A DNA stretch of 64,000 nucleotides from Paralithodes platypus (GCA_032716605.1 CM064530.1:7435158-7499157); one strand, 5' to 3'; counted from the stretch's first letter, positions 9,899-22,328 are shown. Program-made: numbers and translations. The notes: generated from the letters alone by a model not told the origin.

Positions 9899-12234
9899 TT
9901 AAGGGCTGCTTCACTTGTCAAGTTTTTGGATTTGAGATCGGCACGCACAGTCCGATCCCAGGTCTTCCTCGGTCCATCCCTTGGTGCAGCTCCCTCCACA
10001 ATCACAGACCTACATTTTATCACCCAATTTTGTTCATCCATTCTCTCCACATGTCCATACCATCCCAGTCTACTTGTACGCATCACCTCGCTAATACTCT
10101 TTATACCTAAACGTCTCCTCAACTCATCATTTGTTATTCTATCCTGCAGCCTGGCCCCACACATCCATCTCACCATTCTCATCTCATTACGTTCCATTCT
10201 GTTGACATCCTCTACTTTAACGGCCTATGTTTCTGAGGCATACGTCATTGCACTTCTAACACATGAGGCATACACCTTTCCCTTCTGGGAGAGAGGCATT
10301 CTTTTCATGGTCAGAATTGGCAGCAGTTTTCTGAACTTCCCCCAGCCACATCTAATTCTAGAGACAGTGGCAGCCTCTGCCCCACCACCGGCAGAGATGA
10401 TATCTCCTAGGTAACAAAACTTGTCCACCAGCTCCAATGACTCATTTCCAAAGTTCACAGCCACAGGATCATCACTTAACACAAGCTCGCCTTTGCACAC
10501 TACGCACTCAAATTTCTCTATTTCTGACTTACCGTTTGGCAGGGGTCCTTTTATTCTACTACAGCGCTTACTTACATGGTGTACTCAACATCGACAGATG
10601 CTACATCAAATCGAGTTAGCGCCCACACCCTTTCCACACACTGCACATGGGTATTCACCGCTTTTCCACATTGCCTCATCTCAATCTACAATGCATAACC
10701 TTGGTTTTGTTAATATTGACTCTTAAATCCTTGCTCGCCATGCCCTCTCTCTATCTTCTGAATTTGGCCTCAGCATCTTGTATATTGTCAGCTATTAGGA
10801 CTAAACCGTCTGCATAAAACAGTTCCCACGGTAGTCCGCCTCTAAAAGCTCTAGACAGTGCCTCCAGGACCATAATAAAGAAGAGGGGGCTTAACACTGA
10901 ACCCTGATGAATTCCAACACAGACTGTGAACTCATCACTCAGTACACCTTTGACCCTCACCGCAGTTCGCGAGTCCTCATACATCTTCATTATCACACGC
11001 ACCAGCTATTCTTCCACACCAAGTTTCCTCATAGCCCACTGCACAACATCTCTAGGCACCCTGTCAAAGGCCTTCTCCAGGTCTACAAACACAAAATAAA
11101 GATCCCTGCCTTTTAGTAAGTATCTTTCCTGTATCTGACTGACTATGAAGATAGCATCGGTTGTACCACGTCCTGGCATAAAGCCAATCTGCATATCATC
11201 AATAGAGATGCTTTGCCTGATCAAACCCTCAAAGACTCTCTCACAGACCTTCATGATTTGGTCAAGCATCTATCTAGCGCATCCCCTTTTCCTTTGTATA
11301 TATTTACTATTACACTTTTTTTGCCAATCCTCAGGGATTTTTTCATCTTTAATAATGGTGCTTATCAACTCAGTGACTAAGTTGACACCAGTCTCCCCTG
11401 AGGCTTTTATAATCTCAGCGACAATGTCAGAGCACCCTGAAGCTATACCGTCCTTCATATTATTGATTACGTTGCTCACTACAGCTGTTGCTATCAAAGG
11501 AGGGGGTCCAGATATTGTTTTTTCGATACTAAGCTGTCCTTATCCCATTCAAACTCTACATTTAGCAATCGTTCATAGTGTGCCTTCCATGCTTCTCTGA
11601 TTTTATTTTCTGCATACATAATCTTCCCATTATCGTTTCTAACACACTGTTCACCTATAATATCCCTATTGTAATTTTTAACTCGCCTAGCTAGGTTGAA
11701 GATCCCACTGGGATTGTCAGTGTTACACACTTGTTCGGGGACCAGGTCCTTAATGCCTTGTTTAGCATTGTAAAAAAAATCTTTTGGCAGTTCGTTTAGC
11801 TGCCTGGTATTCCTCCTTGATGCCTCCCTTCTTCCATACTTTGAAGCATCTCCTTTTCTCTTTCACGGCATGTTCTACCTCATCGTTTCACCACCAGGAG
11901 GTCTTATTCCTGGGGTGACCCTTTGTTTTCCCACAGACTTTGTCAGTGTCAGCGAGAAGGCATTGCTTAATAAAATTCTATTGACTATGTACATCGCTAG
12001 GCCTGGCTTCCTTATTTCTATTAATTTCCTCCAGTTCACTATGAAACCTATCTCTAACATCCTTGTTCTTCAGCAGCCACACTTTCCTTTTGGGCATGTA
12101 TACCTTCTTGCGCTTAGGATCTCTGTATAAGCTCATGTCGCACACCAGTAGCTTATGCTGGGGGATACATTCTTCGCTCGGGATGACCTTTACATCCCGA
12201 ACCACTTTCCAGTCTTTCCTGTTAACAAAGAAGT

Positions 12235-12764
12235 GCCCAAGTGGCGGGTGCCCAACCCCGAAAAGGGTTGAAATAGGGGAGCTATCCCCCCGCCAAAGGC
12301 GGCTTTCTAGGGCCTTTCCTAGCTGATGCTGAGAGGATTGGGTTCTAGTCATGTGGTGATGGGCTGGTCTATCAGAGTGAGAACTGAGCGATCTCTGCCA
12401 TACCCATAGCTTACTCTGACTGTTCCTTTTACTTATATATTTTCTAGATCTCAAGTGACGGCGTCTCTTGCGTGGATTGACCTCCTAATCTACCAAGATT
12501 GGAAGCCAAAGCGTCACATCTTTCCTTTGCCCCTCAACTTTCTCTTCATAATTGCTGAGGGGCACAGGGCCCTGGGTGGGGCTTTGCTTTCCCGGGCGTT
12601 TCCGCGCCCTCCTCAGCTCCCCGCCATGGAGTGGCTTCGGTCACCCAGGCTTTATTGTGGTCGGCGGGGAGGGTTTTGTGGGGGCGCTCGGTTGTGGCCT
12701 TGGCCTTGCTCGGGGCCTTGGGGCTGTTCGGCCAGGCAGCTTGGGGAAAAACAACAACAACAAC
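12235..12764 (+). mobile_element. SINE-beta with (CAA)n tail, full insertion with target duplication
   Basis: Inserted into LINE-C with an 11-bp perfect target duplication, AACAAAGAAGT, at 12224-12234 and 12765-12775. It ends with GGGGCTGTTCGGCCAGGCAG followed by (CAA)n. Copies or parts lie at 20313-20537 (-), 22566-22967 (+) and 38643-38869 (+). The last 45 bp before the tail are shared with the LINE at 56698-57300, suggesting that LINE's machinery mobilised it. Confidence 0.85.
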
Positions 12765-13410
12765 AACAAAGAAGTAATCTATCTGGCTACTGGAGACCCT
12801 AGAGTTATATGTGACCAGATGGCTCTGTCTTTTCTTGAACTTCGTGTTACACACAACCATGTTGAGTGCAACGCAGGACTCCAGTATATATTCGCCTTCC
12901 AGATTCCTCCTTCCGTAACCATTTCCTCCATGCACTCCCTCGTATCCATCTGCAGATGCTCCCACGTGACCATTCAGGTCCCCTCCCAGGATTGTTATTT
13001 CATTCTCCAAGAGGCCCAAAATGACACTGACGGCGTCATTCCAGAAGTCCTCTTTTATCTCTTTCTGTAGGCTAGCCTGTGGAGCATATGCAGATATCAC
13101 ATTTAGGATTCTTTCACCAACTTTCAACTTCAAAACTATCAGCCTTTCACTAACTCTTGTAATCTGAAGCACACTTTCCGCCAGCTCTTCAGCCACCAGA
13201 ACACCCACTCCTCCTTTCGCTTTATCAATCTCCACCCCCTTCCAGTAGATCCTATATCTTTTCTTTCTTCCAATCCACTGTACCCCAGGCCCTTTCCAGT
13301 GTGTTTCCTGGGCACAGCAGACGTCCACTCGCCTCCTCTCACACATCTCAGCCACTTCATTTGCACGCAGATTCAAACTGCCAACATTCACACTAGCAAG
13401 TCTGAGATTC

Positions 13411-13880
13411 TGGGGGGCATTTGGAATATATCATGGAAAGCTCACATAGATGGGAGTCGTCTCAACTGGTTAAAGACACCCTAGAAGCCCCAGGTCACAT
13501 CCAGAATAATAAACAGAGAAAATTGCCTACAAGGTCTTACACCAATGACAGGCAAGGCGGTCAGAGCAAATAGACATCACATCTCCCAGAGAATTCGTTA
13601 TTTTAACACTTAGAAGTTAGAACACTCAACACAACCATTCATATTTTGTTCTTGTACTCATCGTTTTTTTTATCAAGATATTATTCCTGTACGGTACTCA
13701 TTGTTCTTGAATCTCAAGATAAACCTTTCCCTGTTCCTATCTATCAATTGCTGGAAGCCTTACTTCCCTTTACGGGGGTGCCCATATACAAGACACACCC
13801 AAGCGGACCTGTCCTATATGAGAAGGACAACCCTTGCCAGTTTATAAATATACAGGATTGACCACTCAACTTGGGATCCG
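13411..13880. other. Non-coding stretch
   Basis: No gene or repeat recognised with confidence. Confidence 0.4.
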
Positions 13881-13882
13881 TC

Positions 13883-14115
13883 CAACTCTGAGGCCCTCTA
13901 TGTACTGTATCTCTTTAGCACTATTTTTCTAGTGGTGTGCGGCTAGTACATCCCCTAACCTGCTTCACCCTTAGGTAAGCAGTATGGATTTGTATGTTTA
14001 CACCCCTAGACAGGTTGCCAACCTAGGGTGACGAGTCCCATCCAACCGGATTTTTACAAAGTTGTCTCCTCTAGTTGGGTTGCCGACCAAGGCTAATGGG
14101 TCCCATCTACCTGAT
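13883..14115 (+). repeat. Dispersed repeat R2
   Basis: TTTAGCACTATTTTTCTA, then TGGTGTGCGGCTAGT, then CCCTTAGGTAAGCAG, then a unit CCCTAGACAGGTTGCCAACC recur at 35655-35836. The last unit also recurs at 56570-56700 and 57325-57380, where it can be repeated in tandem. Non-coding. Confidence 0.65.
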
Positions 14116-14960
14116 TCCTGAACTTATATAATAAAGCAAGTGGCTGGTTTCCTGATCCTTATTATTTCTCAATGCGTATATCATATAATATATGGTAGTG
14201 GGTTATAATTCAAGAAGCAGCTATAATAGCATATACCATGATAGTGACCTACAACATTCTATCCAAATACCTATCCATTTTTTGTTGTGTTGTGCCTGTT
14301 CGGGATCTGTCTCGAGTCAGCCATCCACAGCTATGGGGTATGTGCTTGTGTATATACATACCGGTACATACATACCTATCCTAAGAAAATAGCTCATCAT
14401 ACATACCTCCCCACCCCACCTTCTCTTTTGGTGCCATTGGTGTCATTAGCCTCTCATTATACTCACATACGTCCATACCCATAATAATTACTTGGCAATG
14501 CTGATATGGCGTGATCTTTGATCTAAATTCTACCACACAGGAGAAAATCTAAAACATCACCCCGCTGTTTGATAATTATGGCACCCAAATACTGTCCAAA
14601 GAACAATATGGCCACTCTCTCTAACTAGAGGAACTTAGGTTCAAGGGTTGTGATCATTGAACTCCACTACAAAAATATGTGACTCATCACTTGCATCACA
14701 ATAGGTAAATATTGAAGCTGCCAGATGGTAATTGAGAGTGGCATATGAATGCTCAATATCCTTTTCTATTACAGTACTATACATAGCAACAGCTCAGATC
14801 TTTGAAATTACAATAAAGTCCAGCCATAACACTGCCCCACCATATCATCATTATGGCTGATGCTGGCATACTGCTAACAGTGCTTCAACAAGACTCAACA
14901 GTCCCCCTGCAGCACCTATCTGCACCACACCAGCTTTAAGTGCTACAAGATTTTTTGGCA
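14116..14960. other. Non-coding stretch
   Basis: AT-rich sequence with TATATACATACC-like simple sequence near 14345-14390. No gene recognised. Confidence 0.45.
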
Positions 14961-15191
14961 AGAATGTAGTTACCGGGTGTACCGCCCGTCTTGTTTACAC
15001 TACGCGGACGCTCACCATCATGTTCCCGTCTATTTTGACTGCCTTTGGATACAAAAATACATTACCCTAACCTAACCAAACAAACAACCTAACCTAACCT
15101 AACCTAGTATTATAGATTTATAAGTATTTATTTTATTATAAGTATTTATAGATGGTTTATGTTGTATGTCGGTAGTGGTACACCCGGTAAC
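14961..15191. mobile_element. TIR element of the GGATGTAG family, with telomere-like core
   Basis: A perfect 15-bp inverted repeat, GTTACCGGGTGTACC, lies at 14969-14983 and reversed at 15177-15191. The left outer sequence AGAATGTAG matches the GGATGTAG ends of copies at 16239, 33060 and 35165; the right outer part is lost at a junction with LINE-C. The core holds (AACCT) repeats at about 15062-15106. Confidence 0.65.
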
Positions 15192-16030
15192 AGACCTACA
15201 TTTTTTCACCCAATTTTGTTCATCCATTCTCTCCACATGTCCATACCATCCCAGTCTACTTGTACGCATCACCTCGCTAATACTCTTTATACCTAAACGT
15301 CTCCTCAGCTCAACATTTGTTATTCTATCCTGTAGCCTGGCCGCACACATCCATCTCACCATTCTCATCTCATTACGTTCCATTCTGTTGACATCCTCTA
15401 GTTTAACGGCCCATGTTTCTGAGGCATACGTCATTGTACTTCTAACACATGAGGCATACACCTTTCCCTTCAGGGGGAGAAGCATTCTTTTCATGGTCAG
15501 GATTGGCAGCAGTTCTCTGAACTTCCCCCAGCCACATCTAATTCTAGCGACAGTGGCAGCCTCGGCCCCACCACCGGCAGAGATGGTATCTCCTAGGTAA
15601 CAAAACTTGTTCTCCAGCTCCAGTGACTCATTTCCAAAATTCACAGCCACAGGATCATCACTTAACACAAGCTCGCCTTTGCACACTAAACACTCAAATT
15701 TCTCTATTTCTGACTTATCCTTCGGCAGGGGTCCTTTTATTCTACTACAGCGCTTACTCCATGGTGCACCCAGCGTCGACAGATGCTACATTGAATCGCG
15801 TTAACGCCCACACCCTTTCCACACACTGCACATGGGTATGCATCGCTCTTTTCCACATTGCCTCATCTCAATCTACAATGCATAACCTTGGTTTTGTTAA
15901 TATTGACTCTTAAACCCTTGCTCGCCATGCCCTCTCTCCATTCTCTGAATTTGGCCTCCGCATCTTCAATACTGTCGGCTATTAGGACTAAATCGTCTGC
16001 ATAAAACAGTTCGAACAGGAGTCCGCCAAA
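15192..16030 (-). mobile_element. LINE-C copy 2, C-terminal RT fragment
   Basis: The minus-strand frame at 15686-15190 encodes MCKGELVLSDDPVAVNFGN, CYLGDTISAGGG, YASCVRSTMTYASETWAV and RTSRLGWYGHVERMDEQNW, nearly identical to LINE-C copy 1. It continues toward the RT in broken frames to about 16030. Its 3' end is missing, which is unusual for a LINE, and coincides with the TIR element edge at 15191. Confidence 0.85.
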
Positions 16031-16238
16031 TGGTTGCAAGTAATGAAGGGGAATTATCTCACTTAATCACAAATTTCATTGTTTTGAGTGCCACTGGGGT
16101 GTTTTCTGAGTTTTTTTTATGCTCTTGATCTATAGAAAACGGTCGCAGTGCACCAGAAAACCTCTATTGAGGACGGTCGCGTTTATGAGTTAAGCAATCA
16201 AATTTACAGGCAATAGACTGTGTCTGGAGGCCGGAGGG

Positions 16239-16505
16239 CAAGGATGTAGTATTCGGGTGTATCGCCCGCCTTGCTTACACTACGCGGACGCTCGCGATCA
16301 TGTTCCCGTCTATTTCGACTGCCGTGGGATACAATAATAGGTTGAGGCCTTCAACGCCCCCCCCCCCCCCCGACCTATCATCATATATATTGCCAGCAGG
16401 GGGCAAATAACAGAAAAAATAACCGTCAAAATAGACGGGAACTTAACCGCGAGCAATCAACTTATGTAAACATGATGACCATACGCCCAGATACTATATC
16501 CTTCC
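16239..16505. mobile_element. TIR element of the GGATGTAG family (MITE), complete
   Basis: 267 bp with inverted ends containing GGATGTAGTATTCGGGTGTA on the left and, reversed, GGATATAGTATCTGGGCGTA on the right. It is flanked by an 11-bp direct repeat, AGGCCGGAGGG, at 16228-16238 and 16506-16516. The interior carries GTTCCCGTCTATTTCGACTG and its inverse, plus a C run at 16356-16371. It has no coding capacity. Confidence 0.75.
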
Positions 16506-16516
16506 AGGCCGGAGGG

Positions 16517-17220
16517 ACAGTTGAAACATTAAAAAAATATAAATGCAAAAACAAAGGGAAATCTACAACAGGCCTACTGAGATGTTCTTCATACTCTAAA
16601 TAAAATGAATTACAATATAGCCAATAAGCAGTACCAGAATAGCAATTTGTTTTTACTGTATATACAAATCACCATGACAGTCTAGTAAAACAAATATTAC
16701 TCGAACAGTACCTGTAGTATAAAGGTGTTTCTTTTGTATACTGTCGACATTCTCCATCTTGTTACACTCTTGTCACACATCGTGGTATCCTCTTGTTAGT
16801 TATCATTAATCTTGTTATCCTATCTTGTCTGAATGTCTGTTGTCACCCATTTTGGGCCTCTTGGTAATTGGTACCATCTTGTCACCCTTGACTGTTAAAA
16901 AAGGAGAACAATTACTTATATGCTTATTAAAATAAAAGTATTTTATATAATAATTATTAGCTGTGTTCCACATGAGTAAGATTGCTCACAAAAGCACAAA
17001 ACATCAAGGAAAACAAAAAAAGGGCACCCACACATCCTGCCTTGACCCGACGCTTGGAAAAAAAAGACACAACCTAGAGTCCGCAACAAAACTCCTGCAA
17101 TCAGGCATCGCAGCTACGACCTGGGCAGTTCCATAGCACAACTAAGCCACCACCTCCTCGAAAAGAAAGGAACTATCGATAACCCAGTTTATTCTAACAA
17201 CCCTAAACTAAACTAACCTG
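16517..17220. other. Non-coding stretch
   Basis: Nothing recognised. A short tandem-like TTGTTATCCTATCTTGTC region lies at 16800-16900. Confidence 0.45.
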
Positions 17221-17221
17221 G

Positions 17222-17465
17222 CTAAACCTGATAATTGAAGGGGGGGGGGAAAGGGGGGAAGGAAGGGACTTTGACATATGTGAAGGAGTAATTGGAGGTA
17301 TGGAGGGGAATTATCTCACTTAAACACAATTGGTTTTTTTAAGTGCCATTGGGGTGTTTTAAATGTTTTTTTTTTTAGGCCTAGGATCTTAAGAGTCTCC
17401 CCACAGTCGCCCAGTAAAATCTCGTAAGAGTCTCCCCGCAGCTGCCGGGTTAAAAGGCTTTTTTT
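17222..17465. repeat. Relic of the TTAA-element family
   Basis: GATAATTGAAGGGGG, GGGAATTATCTCACTTAA and AAGAGTCTCCCCGCAG, with a terminal GCCGGGTTAA at 17445-17454, match interior and end sequence of the elements at 9287-9898 and 29735-30326. Another relic, GGGGAATTATCTCACTTAAT, lies at 16038-16110. Confidence 0.5.
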
Positions 17466-18483
17466 AGGCCTCGGATCTAAACCCTTTCTCTGCGGGCATA
17501 TTCAGGCACTCCTGAATGATTAATCATGTGTCTGCATGAAATTAAATGTATTCAGCCGAAAACAGCTTCAAAATGACACTAGAATTAGCTTCGTAGCTCG
17601 CGGGGTTCACCCGCAGCGCTACCCTAGACATTGGGAAAAACTCGCTATTTATGAGCAATGTAGCGCTATAATGCCTTTGGCAGCACTGCTGAGACCCGGG
17701 GCTGGGGTCTCAGTGCACGGACGGACGTGCTGGCAGTCGGAGGTGGGTCCCTCGCGCTCCCGCCCACTGACACTTGATTTCTACGGCCTTGACAGGCTTT
17801 AAAAGCCTGGAAATTGCTGTAAATTGCCATGGCGTTCCGGAACTTCTCCTGCAGCCAATGGGTTAAGAGTTCCGTCGCCTTCGCCCAGTAAAACCTCTTC
17901 AGAGTCTCGGTGCCGTTCCCAGGTTAAATCTGATCTTGCTAGGTTAAATTATCTACTGCATAATGAAATGGTTTGTGATAAAAACTCATACAAATACTGT
18001 AGTTGCCAATCTGGGTTTTCGGTAATTATGTAGGATTAACAACGTGTTTTTCAGATATTATTTTGTTTTGGTTGTTTTAGTTGATTCTAATTATGAAGTT
18101 GAATGGGAATTTAGCATTTACCCATTATTCATCAATCTTAAGACACGCAGCCCGCTAGTGGGGAGGGCTATGAAGATTAGGGAAATTGCGGGGTAAAAGA
18201 CGAAAATGTACACCCCCGCTGGTTGGGTATTAAAAATAATAAAAGATTGACGGCCGCCGAAGGAGAAAGTCGATGAAGTCTACAGTGTTTACTCCTCAAT
18301 CTTCAGATTTGGCTGTCGATAACAGGAGGTAAATACTAACTTTTTTACAACAAGTACATACTAGGGGCATTGAATTCGCCACCAGATGTCTCATTGTCAA
18401 CTGAGAGACACGGGAAAGAGGTCTCCCACTGAAACTAAAAAAAATACAAATGGCGGCGAGAACAGAGAGCGGCCATTGAAACG

Positions 18484-18610
18484 TAAAAAAAAAAAAAAAT
18501 CTATGTGATTGAGGGAGGCAAAAGGCAGAATTGCCTATAGCGTGTGCCTCCCCCATAGTTGAAAGAGTGACAGGGCCAAAATCAAGGGACGATCGAGACA
18601 AAATGCCTGG
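18484..18610 (-). mobile_element. LINE-B 3'-end fragment
   Basis: The minus strand carries the LINE-B 3' UTR (GGCCCTGTCACTCTTTCAAC, then CTCCCTCAATCACATAG) as at 4175-4250. Instead of poly(A), the fragment is followed on its own strand by a T run, so the adjacent A tract at 18487-18500 belongs to something else or the junction is secondary. Confidence 0.7.
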
Positions 18611-18837
18611 ACCTATAGAATATATTGTATGATAGTTTCCTGAAGCCGACACGTAGGCCTATATGAATATCTTGGAAAAAATGTGTTTAGGCTAATCACA
18701 TGCCATCGAGATGAATTTTTTACCTATATTATTGCGCGTGCTACATATTGACCGGGTTTTCATATGCACAAGGGAGTAGGCCTAGGCCTACTATTTAAAG
18801 ATTGCAAATACAAAAAAAAAAAAAAAAAAAATCTTTG

Positions 18838-19345
18838 ACAGTTTTATAATCTACTCTGAGACAACACAACTGTATTATTGGGATGGAATTTGTGCTGTAC
18901 CTAGTATCAGTGCATTACCACAAAGCCCACCGAAACGTCAATAAAATACCCTCATTGTTTCCTGATTAAATAGCACTGTATGAATATTCCCATATTCAAA
19001 ATATGCTATAGGGGTGCAATGCCTGGTGAGTTATCTGCTCAACAGGTGGCGTTGTGTGTGTGTAAGTGTGAGAGTCCGAGTGTAGGGAGTGAGACAGTGA
19101 AGCACGGGAACGAGGTGGCTTCAGAGATGGGGTCGTTTCGGGCCATGAGTGAGCACCGTGCCTCATGTGAAGGCAAGATGGCAGGTGCTCGTTGTACTCT
19201 ACGTGCTTCACATGTCTCACTCTCTAGACTGGAACAAGACCTCACGGGCTTCACTGTTCATTGTAAAGCGGTGAATGTTAAGGCTCTCAGCCTATGCCCG
19301 AGAGGAAGTAAGTTGGAATATAGAAAATAAAAAATAATAATTCAC
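18838..19345 (+). mobile_element. Long-body SINE, 5'-truncated copy
   Basis: About 98% identical to the reverse of 55076-55530, from TATTATTGGGATGGAATTTG through AAGTTGGAATATAG and an A-rich tail. A 116-codon frame at 18980-19330 (starts MNIPIFKICYRGAMPG) is kept open in both copies, as are antisense frames. The tRNA-like head seen at 55545-55620 is absent here. Confidence 0.75.
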
Positions 19346-19679
19346 AGCCATGTGTGGTTTTGACGGTTTTGTAATAGCCTAGGCTAGAACGTTGATCTGA
19401 AACTGTTGTCCTTCTGCAGAAATATTCATAGGCTACCTGGCCAGTGGCCACAGTCTTAGTCACAGTGTGCCAAAATAGGTCAAATCTTTTAGTCATACCG
19501 AAATTGATAAATTTTCAAAATTCATACCAGTTTGGCTGCTAACCAAAAATTCCCTCGATTGGCCTGGGGACTGGCAGGCAGACTGTCAAAAGTCCGGGTA
19601 TGAAATATCGAGATGCTCAAATAACCATTTCCCAGCCTATTTTCCTAGTAATAATGAGTATAATCATCTTCATGGTAGT
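19346..19679. other. Non-coding stretch
   Basis: No gene or repeat recognised. Confidence 0.4.
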
Positions 19680-20312
19680 AAGTGATGGTGAAGCCATTCT
19701 CTCCTGAGTTCCTTGAGTTGACTGATCAGAACAATTTTGTAAACCATGTGTCCCACCCAACTCATATCTTAGGACACACCCTTGACTTGGTTCTCGCTCC
19801 TGTGGGTTGTGGTGGTGTTCTGGATGTTGATGTTGAGAATGCTGACCCTAATACCTCTGATCATGCTTTGATTACTTTCAGCTTTGATTTCCCTAAGCCA
19901 CTCACACATGAAAAAGTAATCAGATTTAGAAATTATAAAAATACAGACCAAAATTTGGCTAGCAGTGAAGTAAAACAGGAAGTACTTGGGAAGTATTGAT
20001 ACTTCCAACCTTACTTCAGATGAGCTGGTGGAGGTACATAGAAATGCACTTAAATTAGTGTTCGATCATCACTGTCCAGAAGTAGAGAAGAAAATCATAG
20101 TACGAGATGATTCACCCTGGTATAGCACTCAAGTTAAATTTCTTAGAAGAGCGCATAGAAGAGCTGAACGTGAATGGCGGATAAATAAATCAGATTCTAC
20201 ATGGTTGCAATATCTGTCAGCCAGAAGAGCCGTGGTCCACACAATCAAAGATGAAAAGAAAGTGTATTATCAGGGAAAAGTTGACTCATGTGGTAACGAC
20301 CAGAGGAGGTTG

Positions 20313-20537
20313 TTGTTGTTCCCCAGGCTGCCTGGCCGAACAGCCCCAAGGTCCCGAGCAAGGCCAAGGCCATAGAGCGCCCCCACAAAACCCTCCCTGC
20401 TTACCACTAACAAAGCCCGGGTGACCGAAGCCACTCTAAGGCAGGGAGCTGAGGAGGGCGCGGAAACGCCCGGGAAACCAAAGCCCCACCCAAGGCCCTG
20501 TGCCCCTCAGCAATTATGAAGGGAAAGTTGAGGGGCA
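20313..20537 (-). mobile_element. SINE-beta, 5'-truncated, in LINE-A
   Basis: Flanked by a perfect 14-bp target duplication, ACCAGAGGAGGTTG, at 20299-20312 and 20538-20551. On the minus strand it ends with CTGTTCGGCCAGGCAG and a CAA-rich tail. Removing it restores the LINE-A reading ...CGNDQRRLASIVNSLLG. Confidence 0.9.
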
Positions 20538-20551
20538 ACCAGAGGAGGTTG

Positions 20552-21595
20552 GCTTCAATTGTAAACAGTTTACTTGGAAAAACAAGAGTCAGCTTAAGAC
20601 CTGTACCCGATGCCGAGTTGGCTGCCAACTTTGTGTCATTTTTTGCTGGCAAGATAACTCGCATAAGACAGGAACTGGATGATGCTTCTGTTGGTGAAGG
20701 ACTTTCAGTTGTACTCCAACCCCGACACATTCCTAATAATGTCCTCTCATCCTTTCACTCAGTAGAGGTGGACATGATCTCGTCCTACATAAGAAACCTC
20801 AATAAAACATTTTGCCCGTTGGATCCCATAAATGTTTCCAAGCTACCAAAAGTCTATGATCACACAGTTGAGTTTATTTCCAAAATAATTAATAAGTGCT
20901 TCTCTGAAGGTAACTTCCCACATTCTGAAAAGCATGCACTACTCCGACCTAGTCTAAAGAAACCTGGACTTGATGTTGAGAACATGTTGAACTATCGTCC
21001 TGTCTCCAACCTGTCCTTCATATCAAAGATATTAGAGCGTGCAATACTTGACCAATTACAACCACTACTTCAGCAGAATGAAACTATCCCAATTTTTCAG
21101 TCTGCTTACCGACAGCATCATTCAACTAAAACAGCATTGATTAGAGTACATAATGATCTAGTTGAGAACATTTGCAATGGTGTGGCCTCACTATTGGTCT
21201 TGCTTGATCTCTCTGCGGCCTTTGACACAGTGGATCACGAGTTGTTATTGAGTGATCTTTATGATTGTGGTGTGCGTGACTCTGCTCTCTTGCTTCTTGG
21301 GTCGTACTTGTCAGGTAGATCCCAGAGTGTGATGGTAAATCAAATGGTCTCGGACTCGACACCCCTGCAGTATGGTGTTCCGCAGGGATCAGTTTTAGGT
21401 CCTATCCTATTTATAATTTATATCAGCAGTTTGTCTCTTCTGCTTCATGCACATAATGTCACCTTTCACTTTTATGCAGATGACACCCAGATTTATGTGA
21501 GAATCACAAATATAGTTGATATACGGAGTAAGATGGAATTGTTGATGTCTGATATCAAGAAGTGGATGAGAGCGAGAAAACTTAAAACTAAATGA
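20552..21595 (+). pseudogene. LINE-A copy 2 reverse transcriptase domain
   Basis: The frame encodes AELAANFVSFFAGKITRIRQ, NYRPVSNLSFISKILERAI, LLDLSAAFDTVDHELL, YGVPQGSVLGPILF and FHFYADDTQIY. It stops at 21595 after RARKLKTK, where a frameshift moves the protein to the next frame (GGSQLRPANSVRNLGVYVNS at 21669). The catalytic YADD and motif A aspartate are intact, but the copy lacks most of its endonuclease and all of ORF1. Confidence 0.85.
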
Positions 21596-21805
21596 TGGTA
21601 AAACTGATATTCTCATCACCCGAGGAAATAGAAGAGCTGATAATATAGTAGGTGCCCTCTCCATCAATGTGGGTGGATCTCAGCTGCGACCGGCCAACTC
21701 TGTTCGAAATCTGGGTGTATATGTGAACTCCCGATTAGATTTCAAAGAGCATGTAAACCAGATAGTTAAAAGTTGTTACTTGCACATCAGAAATCTCTAT
21801 TTGGT

Positions 21806-22328
21806 GAAGCCGAGGAGTGGACATAATACAAGAAACAGGATGTTTAATTTTAAGGTCCCGAGAATCCAAGGACAGGGTAAGCAAACATTCTTCTTCACTG
21901 CCATCAAAGACTGGAACGACCTACCCCAGTCAGTCCGTGAAAAGAGAACACTGTATTCCTTCAGACGTAGCCTGAAGGAACACCTGAACCGGACAGCTGC
22001 GAGAAGGGAGCACCAAGCTTATGTCTACTACTAAAGACGACATAAGAGATAGACAAACCAAACTGAAATGATTACTGATTACGGATTACTGATATTTACT
22101 AGAGGATGTAAGGTATCTTAAAATAACCCCCTAGAAATACTTTCTCTAAAGTATCTATTTCTTTATCCTCCCCATTTCCCCAGCTAACCTAATCCCACAA
22201 GGACCCCAATGGAAATACGCCTAACGGCCTTATTGGGCTATCCTTAGTTGGAATTATGCAAGGCTGGTACATGTCATATTTATAACATACTATGTGGTAC
22301 CAACTCTGTAAATTGCTAACTGAATAAA

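Larger units (their letters stand above)
9188..13410 (-). mobile_element. LINE-C copy 1: RTE-like LINE interrupted by a SINE and a TTAA element
   Basis: Reading leftward: endonuclease from 13391 (CCAQETHWKGPG, ISAYAPQ, ILGGDLNGHVGA, SSQIDYFFV). The protein resumes after the SINE at 12235-12764 with NRKDWKVVRDVKVIPSEECI. A linker follows, then RT pieces with GFMPGRGTTDAIFIV and DLEKAFDRVPRD (11269-11006) and GIHQGSVLSP and LFYADGLVLIAD (11002-10751), then the C-terminal CYLGDIISAGGG, YASCVRSAMTYASETW and RTSRLGWYGHVERMD to about 9905. The 3' UTR (AATGGCGGCGTTCCAGGCAA) lies beyond a TTAA element at 9287-9898, and a (TACA)n-like tail lies at 9190-9202. The canonical YADD reads YADG here, and the frame is broken many times: a dead copy. 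Confidence 0.85.

Noticed and set aside
12546..12764. Open frames over the SINE-beta body (several frames, with N- or Q-runs)
   Set aside because: They recur with every SINE copy, include the CAA tail as poly-N or poly-Q, and have no conserved domain.
15061..15106. (AACCT)n considered as a chromosome end
   Set aside because: The run is short and lies inside a TIR element with sequence on both sides.
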